A DNA stretch of 64,000 bases from contig NZ_JADQAQ010000007.1 in the NCBI RefSeq assembly GCF_022129445.1, positions 62,001 to 126,000 on the forward strand, in the 5' to 3' direction. The position numbers were made by a program, and so were the translations under genes. This stretch comes from Photobacterium sp. Ph5 (lineage in GTDB: Bacteria; Pseudomonadota; Gammaproteobacteria; Enterobacterales; Vibrionaceae). The notes under the pieces are model-generated. The model did not search any database. It was not told the DNA's origin and saw only the letters and a list, made by a program, of their open reading frames with translations. Below, in pieces: positions 43,726 to 52,587 of the stretch (position 1 is the first letter of the stretch; every line of letters starts with the position of its first letter).

Positions 43726-44376
43726 CTAAAGCACAATAATGCCAAGTTGACTTAATAATTGCTCTTGTTGCCAATCGCAAATTTTTACACCACTTAAATT
43801 AACACGTCGAATATCTACCCCCTCTAAATCAACATGGCAAAGATCTGCGTCTTCTACAAGACATTGACGCCACTGTTCAGAAGAAAACTCACCACGACTT
43901 AAGTCTGAGCCTTTAAACGATGTTGCCAACAAATTCGCCCCGTTCCATCGGTTTTCAAACAATTCACATTGCTCTAATTTCACATCTTCGAAATTGCTGT
44001 AACGTAAATTGCAGCCCGTTATAAATGCAGAGCTAAAAAAGGTACTATGGGTAATATAATTTGAAAAAGAAGCATATTGAAAATCGGCACCTTGAAGATT
44101 AGATTGTCGCATCTCTATGCCAAAACATTGTGCATTACGAAAACTTGCCATCGACAGGTTACACTGCTTAAAACTTGCATCTTTAAGTTTTGAATATGAA
44201 AAATCACAGCCTTTATCATCTCCCGCATTAATAAAATTACAGTTAATAAAATTCGCTTCAACTAAATTTGCACGTGAGAAATCGCAACGATAGAACTGAC
44301 AATTCTCAAAAATAAATTCAGACAATTCTTGTTGAGAAAAGCTTTCATCTTGATAACACTGACCTACAACATGCAT
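43726..44376 (-). CDS. qnr: Qnr-family pentapeptide-repeat protein
   Basis: A 216-residue protein made of pentapeptide repeats A(D/N)Lxx throughout: FENCQFYRCDFSRANL, GCDFSYSKLKDASFKQCNL, ISGCNL-like ITGCNLRYSNF, CELFENRWNGANL, GSDLSRGEF. The end RRVNLSGVKICDWQQEQLL is the C-terminal dimerisation segment of Qnr. Length and loop positions fit plasmid QnrA/S (218 residues). Such proteins mimic DNA and protect gyrase and topoisomerase IV from quinolones; aquatic Vibrionaceae carry them as native genes. No mobile element flanks it. Confidence 0.9.
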   Translation of the reverse strand: MHVVGQCYQDESFSQQELSEFIFENCQFYRCDFSRANLVEANFINCNFINAGDDKGCDFSYSKLKDASFKQCNLSMASFRNAQCFGIEMRQSNLQGADFQYASFSNYITHSTFFSSAFITGCNLRYSNFEDVKLEQCELFENRWNGANLLATSFKGSDLSRGEFSSEQWRQCLVEDADLCHVDLEGVDIRRVNLSGVKICDWQQEQLLSQLGIIVL

Positions 44377-44413
44377 ATATCGTCTCTTCTGATTCTTCTT
44401 CGACTATTCAAAC

Positions 44414-44453
44414 AAAAAACGCTATTACTGATTACTCAATAATAGCGTTTTAT
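44414..44453 (-). terminator. Terminator of the cystatin-like gene
   Basis: AAACGCTATTA/TAATAGCGTTT arms around a 12-base loop; read leftward the stem is followed by TTTTTTG. It separates this gene from qnr. Confidence 0.75.
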
Positions 44454-44480
44454 AATTTCAATGATAACTTAATATTTTAG

Positions 44481-44876
44481 TTACTTATGAACATCACAGT
44501 TAGAAACGGCTGATGGCACTTGTTTTACTTCTTTAACATCATAAGTATTCTGTAAACTACGGAAAACAATAGCATTGTAGTAATCACCATTTTCAATGCT
44601 AAATGTAATTGAGTAATTCATACCAGCAACAACTTGCTGTCTTACATGATAGATCTTGCCTAGCTGACGATCACCAGAAATAGCTTTAACGGCTGCTTTT
44701 GCTGCTTGTTCCACTTCAGGTGTTACATCACCTTCTGCCCAACCACCAACGACAGCTTGGGAAAAATGACAACTTTCTTGCATATTCGCCTCGTTCGAAG
44801 TTACCTCTTTCGCAGAGTTACATGCAACTAATGCTACTGAGCTTAAAGCAATTAACAAAATTTTCTTATGCATCAT
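44481..44876 (-). CDS. Cystatin-like lipoprotein
   Basis: A 131-residue protein. The signal peptide ends in the lipobox LVAC (Cys19), so it is a lipoprotein. The mature part has the cystatin signs: GG before a helix (VVGGWAEGDVTPEVEQAAKAAV) and QQVVAGMNYSITF, the QxVxG cysteine-protease-binding loop. Two further Cys (ESCHF, SNCDV) could pair. Bacterial cystatins are uncommon and mostly uncharacterised. It may inhibit host or own cysteine proteases, which is inference. Confidence 0.75.
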   Translation of the reverse strand: MMHKKILLIALSSVALVACNSAKEVTSNEANMQESCHFSQAVVGGWAEGDVTPEVEQAAKAAVKAISGDRQLGKIYHVRQQVVAGMNYSITFSIENGDYYNAIVFRSLQNTYDVKEVKQVPSAVSNCDVHK

Positions 44877-44929
44877 CTAATCCTAATCCACATTATCTGC
44901 ATATATATCAACAGAAAATGCGAGTGAGT

Positions 44930-44995
44930 GCAAATATTTTTTATTTGAACATTGATTTATTACTTTTATTGATAATTTAAAGCAAAAATATTTGC
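44930..44995. repeat. AT-rich inverted repeat after the CHMI-family gene
   Basis: Perfect 12-bp arms GCAAATATTTTT and AAAAATATTTGC, 42 bases apart, just beyond the stop of the leftward gene. It may act as a weak terminator. Confidence 0.4.
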
Positions 44996-44999
44996 ATTT

Positions 45000-45341
45000 T
45001 TATATAACGTATTTGCGATAAGATTGTTGATTAATATCTTCAATCTCTACAGTGACACAAATATCATTGTGAAACATTGCTGCTACTTGATGCAAAATAA
45101 CTTCAGATAAATTATCTTTTTGTTTCGGATCTCTACCTGGAAGTACCCTTACGGTAATATGAACAAAAGGCTTTTCTGTTGTCCCTGTTCGATATAATTC
45201 ATAAGGTATAGCACGAGTTTTTATATCTTCTTCATCAAAAAGCCCTGAACTAAACGTTGCGTAATGTGTTGTTGCCATTAATTCATTTAAATTAATCTCT
45301 GTTTCAAGATCCTTGGCATATTCAATAATGCAATGCGGCAC
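45000..45341 (-). CDS. 5-carboxymethyl-2-hydroxymuconate isomerase (CHMI/HpaF) family
   Basis: A 113-residue tautomerase-superfamily protein starting MPHCIIEYAKDLE; the N-terminal Pro after Met removal is the catalytic base. FVHITVRVLPGRDPKQKDNL is the other family block. In homoprotocatechuate degradation it isomerises the ring-cleavage product, but no other hpa gene is here, so its actual substrate is open. Monocistronic. Confidence 0.82.
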   Translation of the reverse strand: MPHCIIEYAKDLETEINLNELMATTHYATFSSGLFDEEDIKTRAIPYELYRTGTTEKPFVHITVRVLPGRDPKQKDNLSEVILHQVAAMFHNDICVTVEIEDINQQSYRKYVI

Positions 45342-45520
45342 AGTTTATCTCCTATATATGAATAGTTTACTTAATGACACTAGCATATATAACTAAGATA
45401 ACTCTTAGCTTGATCGGCTTTTTGATAATAAATACACGTAGTAGCTGAGTTCTTTTGCTTTCTGTGATTTCTGTACAAAAATAACCATTTTCTCTAAAGT
45501 TAGATCACAGAGCACAATGA

Positions 45521-45877
45521 TTAAAACGTTAATACTTTTTCTGCATTTAATGTCCAACTTGCTAAATCATCTAATGTTCCTATTGCACAATCTTCTATAA
45601 GTAACGATTCCGATAGTCCACGCGCGCAACAACACGTTTTGCACAACTTGACCTCACTCCCCTGTGCAATAAGAATTTCAAGCATCTGTTGAATATCATA
45701 ACCTTCAACCGGATTCTGTTGTTTCATCGCACACATCACAGCATCAGACATTAAAAACAATTTGAGACTTACAGGTTGTTCTTCCTGTTCATTAAGTTTA
45801 ATTGCTAAGCGTAATGCATTAAACGGTCGCTCAGAGCCATAAGGAGCGTCATTGATCACGATTAAAATAGTTTGCAT
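45521..45877 (-). CDS. ychN: DsrE-family protein YchN
   Basis: A 118-residue protein aligned over its whole length with E. coli YchN: ILIVINDAPYGSERPFNALRL, LFLMSDAVMCAMKQQNP, GYDIQQMLEILIAQGSEVKL, CKTCCCARGL, ASWTLNAEKVLTF. The conserved Cys pair in CKTCCCARG (here extended to four Cys) is the presumed sulfur-handling site. YchN forms hexamers in the cytosol; its role is not settled. Confidence 0.9.
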   Translation of the reverse strand: MQTILIVINDAPYGSERPFNALRLAIKLNEQEEQPVSLKLFLMSDAVMCAMKQQNPVEGYDIQQMLEILIAQGSEVKLCKTCCCARGLSESLLIEDCAIGTLDDLASWTLNAEKVLTF

Positions 45878-46193
45878 CCAATACTCTTAATAAAAAATAA
45901 AATCGAATTTCTTTATTGTCACACAAAATGAGACTAAATGTATAAAAATCCCGATCACTACTTATCACGAATAGCAATAGTCAATTAATCTCACAGTTCA
46001 CACTTCTAATGTCTTTACTGCGCTGAGCGTCTACAAAACATTCAGTTAGCGCACATTCTTATCTCAAATTCACTTTATATGCATATTCTACTATTCTCAG
46101 CTCGAATAATTTGGCACATTACCGCCTCAGTTGATTTAACTCGATTCTTTATACCAGCTGAAGTGTATTTAACCTCTAGAATGAGAATATAAA
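45878..46193. other. Intergenic region between ychN and the kinase-like gene
   Basis: 316 bp between divergent genes, AT-rich. The only promoter-like element seen is TTGATTTAACTCGATTCTTT (46132-46151) running into TATACC ahead of the rightward gene. Nothing else. Confidence 0.4.
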
Positions 46194-46718
46194 ATGAGTC
46201 ATCGTCTTCAACTAACCCATGCACCATCAGTCCTATTTTTATTTGGTCTTTCTGGTGCCGGTAAATCTTATGTCGGCGATGTAATTGGTGCTCATGACGA
46301 TTGGTTCGTTTACCATGCCGATGATGATTTAACTGATGAAATGCGTGAAGTCATCCGTGCAAACAAGCCTTTTACTGATGCGATGAGAGATGACTTTTTT
46401 ATTCGTATTAGCCAAAAAGTAAATCACTTCCGTACTCTTTATCCTCGTGTAGTGGTAACGCAAGGTGCTTATAAAAAGCAACATCGTGATTTTCTACGTC
46501 AAAATATCACAGATATCGATATGATTTATGTCACCGCAACAGACTCATTAATTCATCAACGTTTAGAGTATCGTATCAATGGTATTTCTAACGAAAGTGC
46601 AGATGCTATTAAGCATATTTTTGAAGTGCCAGATCATACTGTAAAAACAATTTTTAATTACGAGGGAAAATCTTCTATTATTGAGCAGTTAAATCGGTTT
46701 TATAGCAATATAAAATAA
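46194..46718 (+). CDS. P-loop kinase-like ATPase of unknown substrate
   Basis: A 174-residue protein with Walker A FGLSGAGKSYVG at about 18-29 and a shikimate/gluconate-kinase-like core (YHADDDLTDEMRE, VVVTQGAYKKQHRDFLR, DMIYVTATDSLIHQRLEYR). The QGAYKKQHRD block corresponds to the CSALKxxYRD region of gluconate kinases, but the specificity residues differ. It stands alone, with no sugar-acid genes nearby. Confidence 0.7.
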   Translation: MSHRLQLTHAPSVLFLFGLSGAGKSYVGDVIGAHDDWFVYHADDDLTDEMREVIRANKPFTDAMRDDFFIRISQKVNHFRTLYPRVVVTQGAYKKQHRDFLRQNITDIDMIYVTATDSLIHQRLEYRINGISNESADAIKHIFEVPDHTVKTIFNYEGKSSIIEQLNRFYSNIK

Positions 46719-46910
46719 GGTTTTAGTGAAAAAATCCATAATTTACACTTTCACGAAACTTATTTCTAAAATTAACAGATACAACCATATACTACCGGTA
46801 GTTTGAAATATTTACCTCATCACGTTTTTCGTCATTTACTCTTAACTATATGAACCGTTTAGCATAAACTTATTATCTGTATGTCTATAGATTCATATTA
46901 AGGTGTTTAT

Positions 46911-49900
46911 GTGAATGGGTTAAAGCCGTATCTTCTTGCCATTTTAGTACCATTGGTAGCTATGGTGACTATTTTAAGTCTCTATTTTTACCAAAAAGAC
47001 AGTATTCAGCTTACCGAGCACATTAAAGAAAACGAACTCAGTCAATTAGAATCTTTTGTACAAATTACTAATTTACATCTCAATACTGTCACTCAAGATT
47101 TAAATAGCTTAACTTATCAATTACAGCAAGAACCGCTTCATGAACCATTGCGAGTTTTAGAAAAAGCCAATGTACTAAAGCAATTTAAAACTATTCTTGT
47201 TAATTCAGAGCTTTATGACTCAATAAGGTTAATTGATTATAAAAATACTCAGGTTCTTCTCCTACAAAAAGGTAAAGATGGCTTTTCTATTGATTACAGT
47301 AAATTAATTAATGACCCACAAGAGTTACGAAATATCGATCATACCTTTTCACTTAAAAATAAAATGACTTATATTATTAAGTCTAATAATAAAATATCCT
47401 TTTATCAGCATTTAAAACTCACACATAGCCACTGGGTCATTCAATTAGATTACCACCAACTACCAATTAACAATGTAACAAACAGTAAAGAACGAGCCAG
47501 TTTTATTATTGATAATGACGCAAAATGGATCACTCAACCCTATTATCAACAGTCACTGAATCAGCAACAACATAATAGCCATAGCGATAGTAGTGTACTA
47601 TTTTCTGTGTCCTACCCTTACTTGTGGAATACAATAAAGCGATTAAATAAAGGGCAAACAATCATTGGCGACTATCTATACACTTATACCCCCGTGATTT
47701 TTGAAAATATGAACCTGAGTAAGAACATAGATAAAAGTAGTTCAGAATGGGTATTAATTTCATCCTTAAATTTAAATAAAGCACTTAACGATCTCTATTT
47801 TTCAAACTTTACTCGTATACGTTTAGCTGCAATTTATATTACTTTCTTTATTTTAATTGTCAGCTCAATCGCACTGATATATCGCTTGGTTAAAAACCAT
47901 AAAAATGAACAAACATTACGACAACAGCGTGATGATCACCTTAATAGATATGCTGCAATTATTAAGAATAGCGAAGATGGTATTGTTGTCCTGAATAAAA
48001 ATAGAGTGATTACAGCGATTAATGATGCTGCTTTTAAAATTCTGAATATTCACTCCCGTGCTTTACATCAACCGCTGATTAGTCTTTTCAATTCCCAACA
48101 AATACAAGATGAGCTAACAACCTTACTCAATACTATCGATCAATTACCTAATACAGAGCATTTGAAAACCCATATAAAACTAAAATATAAGCGCTCTAAA
48201 CATTTAGAAGTCATTGCCACTAAACAAGTTAATAATATTGAAGATAATATTTTACTTCATATTGCTGACGTAACCTATTGGGTTAATCGCGAAAAAAAAT
48301 TACAAGCCTTATCTCGAGCAGCAGAACAAAGTACAGAATCCGTTATCATTACTGATAAGAATGGCTTTATTCAATACGTAAACAGCGCTTACGTGAAAAT
48401 GAGTAATAAACCTATAAATCAACTTATCGGTAATCACAGTTCAATATGCTTTGATGACTATATTGATAATGAGAGCGAACGAGATGAAATCATTAGTAAA
48501 TTGGTATCAGGGCAATCAATTCGACATGTTATTACTAAAAATAATGATAATAATATAACCTATATGGATTATACCATTTCACCTATTCGTGGTGATGATG
48601 GCAATATTTGTAACTACATCGCAACGAGTAAAGATATAACAGATAGAGTCAGTTATGAGAACAGATTACACCGTCTCGCACACTATGACGCATTAACTCA
48701 GTTACCAAACAGAACGATGTTTACACAGGATATTGCTCACAGCATGCAAGAAGCCATCAAACATCAGGCTCAAATTGCTATCATAGTGATTGATTTAGAA
48801 TTAACTAAACAACTTCATGAATCCATGAGTAATGAAGATATCGAAAAAATCCTCTTGATCGTATCAAAGCGAATTAAATCTAATTTACGTGAAACAGATG
48901 TTTTAGCTCGTATCGATAGTGATGAATTTGGCATATTAATAAGATCATTTCACGATATACAAACAATCACACAATTGGCTGAGCGATTACTAAAAAACAC
49001 TAATGCGCCATTGTCTATTGATAGCCAGGTTCTTTCTATTTCAACTAACATTGGTATTGCATTAAGTACAGATGCAGAAGCAGATCCCAAGCTGATACAA
49101 AAATATGCACATATTGCTCTATATCGTGCTAAGGGATTGGCAGGAAGTAACTACTGCTATTTCACTGAATCAATGGAAGCAGAAAATATTCAACGTTTAA
49201 TACTTGAATCTGACTTACGAAAATCCGTTGGTAGTGATCAATACGAATACTTCTATCAACCTAAAGTGAATGCCAATACACATTCCTTATGCGGTGTTGA
49301 AGCCCTACTACGTTGGAAAAACAACAAAGGAGAATACCGTTCACCTATTGATGTTATTCCTGTTTTAGAATCATCAGAACTCATTATCGATGCTGGACGG
49401 TATCTGATAAATCAAGCCTGCCTTCAATTAAAAACGTGGCAAGATAAAGGATATTACTTTGATATTGCAATAAATATTTCAGCAAGACAGTTATTAGAGG
49501 CTGACTTAGTTGAAACGATTACACACTCAATTAAAAATACAGGCTGTAACCCTCGTTTTATCGAGCTTGAATTAACAGAAAGCGTACTGATGTGTGATGT
49601 TAATTTTGCTTTAAAACAGCTTCAGTCTTTACGTGAACTTGGTATTAAAATCGCTATTGATGATTTCGGAACAGGTTATTCCTCCCTCGCTTATCTTTCG
49701 CGCTTCCCTATTAATATCTTAAAAGTTGATAGAGAGTTCATCAAAGACTTACCTTTTAACAAAGACAGTATTACGATTTGTCGATCTATCATTGAACTTG
49801 CTCATAATTTAGATTTAACAATTGTCGCAGAAGGTGTTGAAACGAAAGATCAACTTAAATTCTTAGAATCTCTCGGTGTGGAAGAATTGCAAGGGTATTA

Positions 49901-49979
49901 TTTTGACAAACCGTTGCCATTATCAGCTTTTGAGAACAAATATTTGACGGCAAATGCAATAAGACCAATTTTAAATTAA
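46911..49979 (+). CDS. Membrane PAS-GGDEF-EAL protein, probable c-di-GMP phosphodiesterase
   Basis: A 1022-residue protein, GTG start with AAGG. Membrane segments at about 7-26 and 300-324 flank a 270-residue periplasmic sensor with no obvious cysteine. Two PAS-like domains (345-450, 460-575) and a GGDEF domain (575-740) follow; its active loop reads ARIDSDEFGIL, so DSDEF replaces GGDEF. The EAL domain (from about 775) keeps EALLRW (Glu about 797), INISARQL, LELTESVL, DDFGTGYSSL and AEGVE. So it probably degrades c-di-GMP, with the GGDEF domain regulatory. The ligand is unknown. Confidence 0.9.
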   Translation: MNGLKPYLLAILVPLVAMVTILSLYFYQKDSIQLTEHIKENELSQLESFVQITNLHLNTVTQDLNSLTYQLQQEPLHEPLRVLEKANVLKQFKTILVNSELYDSIRLIDYKNTQVLLLQKGKDGFSIDYSKLINDPQELRNIDHTFSLKNKMTYIIKSNNKISFYQHLKLTHSHWVIQLDYHQLPINNVTNSKERASFIIDNDAKWITQPYYQQSLNQQQHNSHSDSSVLFSVSYPYLWNTIKRLNKGQTIIGDYLYTYTPVIFENMNLSKNIDKSSSEWVLISSLNLNKALNDLYFSNFTRIRLAAIYITFFILIVSSIALIYRLVKNHKNEQTLRQQRDDHLNRYAAIIKNSEDGIVVLNKNRVITAINDAAFKILNIHSRALHQPLISLFNSQQIQDELTTLLNTIDQLPNTEHLKTHIKLKYKRSKHLEVIATKQVNNIEDNILLHIADVTYWVNREKKLQALSRAAEQSTESVIITDKNGFIQYVNSAYVKMSNKPINQLIGNHSSICFDDYIDNESERDEIISKLVSGQSIRHVITKNNDNNITYMDYTISPIRGDDGNICNYIATSKDITDRVSYENRLHRLAHYDALTQLPNRTMFTQDIAHSMQEAIKHQAQIAIIVIDLELTKQLHESMSNEDIEKILLIVSKRIKSNLRETDVLARIDSDEFGILIRSFHDIQTITQLAERLLKNTNAPLSIDSQVLSISTNIGIALSTDAEADPKLIQKYAHIALYRAKGLAGSNYCYFTESMEAENIQRLILESDLRKSVGSDQYEYFYQPKVNANTHSLCGVEALLRWKNNKGEYRSPIDVIPVLESSELIIDAGRYLINQACLQLKTWQDKGYYFDIAINISARQLLEADLVETITHSIKNTGCNPRFIELELTESVLMCDVNFALKQLQSLRELGIKIAIDDFGTGYSSLAYLSRFPINILKVDREFIKDLPFNKDSITICRSIIELAHNLDLTIVAEGVETKDQLKFLESLGVEELQGYYFDKPLPLSAFENKYLTANAIRPILN

Positions 49980-50046
49980 AACAAGGTTCTCATCATTCTC
50001 AATGTGTCTTATCATTATGGTAATAGAATTGTTTATGTAGGATGCG

Positions 50047-50391
50047 TTGATGAGCTTTGATGACCATTTAAATAACTTTATCAAGCAGCGAGAGCAATTC
50101 GGTGGCACAGCCCAGCAACGGCAGCAAAAACGTAATAGCTATGTCGTTGTCGATGCAACGGATCAAAGTAAAGCCCGTGAGTCGATGGCTCGTGAACAAG
50201 AATTAGCTGCAAAGCGTGCTGAATTTGAAACCAAACAACACCATGAAAGAGTAAGTGGTCGTTGTGTCTTACCAGATGAAGCACAAACATTAGAAAACAA
50301 TAAATTACAAGCAAGACCAGCAGATCCTGACCGTATCGCTTATATTCAGCAGCTTAAAAAAGATCTAAAACTAAAAAAATACAGTAACTGA
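50047..50391 (+). CDS. Small charged cytosolic protein of unknown function
   Basis: A 114-residue, very hydrophilic protein rich in Gln, Lys and Arg (RQQKRNSYVVVDATDQSKARE; AREQELAAKRAEFETKQHHE), probably helical or partly disordered. No signal peptide or membrane segment. Start at either of two adjacent ATGs. It lies 67 bp after the EAL gene, with its own terminator. Family not recognised. Confidence 0.65.
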   Translation: MMSFDDHLNNFIKQREQFGGTAQQRQQKRNSYVVVDATDQSKARESMAREQELAAKRAEFETKQHHERVSGRCVLPDEAQTLENNKLQARPADPDRIAYIQQLKKDLKLKKYSN

Positions 50392-50408
50392 TCTTATCTT
50401 CATTGATC

Positions 50409-50440
50409 AAAAGGAAGCTATCACAACGGCTTCCTTTTTT
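50409..50440 (+). terminator. Intrinsic terminator
   Basis: AAAAGGAAGC-TATCACAAC-GGCTTCCTTTTTT, 18 bp after the preceding stop. Confidence 0.85.
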
Positions 50441-51044
50441 CTTATTGTCAAAAACCAAATAAAATTACAATAACTTTTAGCATTGATAAAAATAACTCAA
50501 AAAACAAGCACAAATTACAGCATTCAATACTATTAAAGTGTAAATCATCCCGTTTTTTGAATTTTTTATCCAAATAAATTCAAAAAAATTAGTTCGAAAA
50601 ACAACCAATCTTATATTGTGAGAAAATTGCGTTTTTTTTCAATTGCATTCATAACAACTTAAATTGCATTTTAACCTTCGTATTACAGTGCATATTTCGT
50701 TATAAATATGACCCAGCCTATTGATTTAGACAATGATAAGCCAATAACCACCTGTTTTATCAAAAGATTTAAATTTAAAAGATAATATTTATGTAAATTT
50801 TATTTGCAGTTTTCACTCATGAAAAATAACAACCATTGATACATAAAAATAAAACAACCAAACAACAATAAAAACACCAAAATGTTACTTTGTTTACTTT
50901 TTAAAGTGGGTATATTCGATATTTGATACAATATCACTACTTAAAGCTTAATTAGCTACTACATTATAAAATGAATAGCAATATGGTAAGAATACCTTTT
51001 AAACGTTAAAATTAGCATCAAAGAAGTACAATAGAAGATTATCG
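50441..51044. other. Long AT-rich leader/intergenic region before gltS
   Basis: 604 bp without a gene. There is an 18-bp dyad GATATT-TGATAC-AATATC at 50918-50935, about 110 bp before gltS, that could be an operator. No promoter, riboswitch or small gene that I can support. Confidence 0.4.
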
Positions 51045-52271
51045 ATGAACACAACTATTCAAATTAATGAGCTCGAATCATTGCTCATAGCAATAATCGT
51101 GCTTTTTCTAGGTTACTTTATTAATAGTAAAGTTTCGATTTTAAGAAAATATAACATTCCAGAGCCGATTGTTGGTGGCTTGGTTGTTGCTGTTATTATC
51201 ACAATTTTTCATTTCCATGGGTTTGATATTAGCTTCAAGCTAAGTATGAAAAATGCGTTAATGGAAATGTTTTTTGCAACAGTCGGTCTTGCTGCTAGCT
51301 ACAAACTATTGGCTAAAGGTGGATCACGCGTATTCTTATTCTTAGCACTAGCAACAGTATTTATCGTTATTCAAAATGCCGTTGGTGTTAGCTTAAGTAA
51401 GCTGCTTGGTCTTGATCCGCTTCTGGGACTTGTTGTTGGCTCGATTACATTATCGGGTGGTCATGGTACAGGTGCAGCTTGGGCGCAAACCTTCTCGACT
51501 GACTATGGCTTAAACACGCTTGAATTGTCGATGGCGTGTGCAACGTTTGGTTTAGTGATGGGTGGTATTATTGGAGGCCCTGTTGCTCAGCGTCTTATTA
51601 ATAAATACAATCTAAAATCAGACTTTGGTGAAAGTGGTAATCACCACATTGATCATCCAGATCTTGTAACATACAGCGATAAAGAAGAAGATCGTATTAC
51701 CTCAAAGAATACGATTGAAGTGCTATTTATTCTTCTTGTCTGCGTTGCTGGTGCATCACATGCAAAAGAGTTTGTTGATAGCTTCGGTATTAATGCGCTT
51801 CGTATTCCTGAGTTTGTATACGCACTTTTCATTGGTGTCTTCATTACTAACGTTTGTGAGGGTACTAAGTGCTACAAAATCAATAAGGAAACCGTTGATG
51901 CCTTAGGTACTATTTCATTATCTTTATTCCTTGCTATGGCACTTATGAGCCTACATTTATGGGAATTAATGGATCTTGCTTTACCTATGCTGGTTATTCT
52001 TGTAGTACAAACCATTGTGCTCGCTCTATTTACTTATTTCGTTACTTTCCGCGTAATGGGTAAGAATTACGATGCAGCAATTATTGCAGGTGGTCACTGT
52101 GGTTTTGGTATGGGTGCAACACCAACAGCTGTAATGAATATGGGTGCGCTTGTATCTCGAAATGGACCATCACCACAAGCATTTATGGTTGTACCTATTG
52201 TAGGTGCTTTCTTTATTGATATTACTAACCTTCTTGTTCTACAAGGCTATATTAGTTTCCTTGGACACTAA
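51045..52271 (+). CDS. gltS: Sodium/glutamate symporter GltS
   Basis: A 408-residue membrane protein with 10-12 segments. FLGYFINSKVSILRKYNIP, PEPIVGGLVVA, GSITLSGGHGTGAAWAQTF and AGGHCGFGMGATPTAVMNM are GltS signatures, the last two being the re-entrant loops that bind Na+ and glutamate. It imports L-glutamate with Na+. Monocistronic, with its own terminator. Confidence 0.93.
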   Translation: MNTTIQINELESLLIAIIVLFLGYFINSKVSILRKYNIPEPIVGGLVVAVIITIFHFHGFDISFKLSMKNALMEMFFATVGLAASYKLLAKGGSRVFLFLALATVFIVIQNAVGVSLSKLLGLDPLLGLVVGSITLSGGHGTGAAWAQTFSTDYGLNTLELSMACATFGLVMGGIIGGPVAQRLINKYNLKSDFGESGNHHIDHPDLVTYSDKEEDRITSKNTIEVLFILLVCVAGASHAKEFVDSFGINALRIPEFVYALFIGVFITNVCEGTKCYKINKETVDALGTISLSLFLAMALMSLHLWELMDLALPMLVILVVQTIVLALFTYFVTFRVMGKNYDAAIIAGGHCGFGMGATPTAVMNMGALVSRNGPSPQAFMVVPIVGAFFIDITNLLVLQGYISFLGH

Positions 52272-52298
52272 TTTAAGTAATAACACTTAATACTGTAT

Positions 52299-52327
52299 AA
52301 AGGGAAAAGAGTGATCTTTTCCCTTTA
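52299..52327 (+). terminator. gltS terminator
   Basis: AAAGGGAAAAGA-GTGA-TCTTTTCCCTTTA, 28 bp after the gltS stop. Confidence 0.8.
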
Positions 52328-52587
52328 TTACTATAATTCCTTTTTAATACTCAACATTACCTCAAACAAATAACAACTCAGTTACATCCGCCTTAATTAA
52401 AAGCGCCATTCAAATTCAGTTACACTCTAACTTTCATACTTTCATCTCATTTGTAACAAACAATTTCTAGCCAATTTTAAATTTAAATAATCTTGATAAG
52501 ATTCGCGCACTTTAAAAAACCCATTTAGATATAACATTATTTTCGTTGGCAAAGTGATTTGCTAACATCGTCTTAATTGAGAGAAGT

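Noticed and set aside
43726-44376. qnr as part of an integron or transposon
   Set aside because: No integrase, attC-like site, insertion sequence or inverted repeat flanks it.
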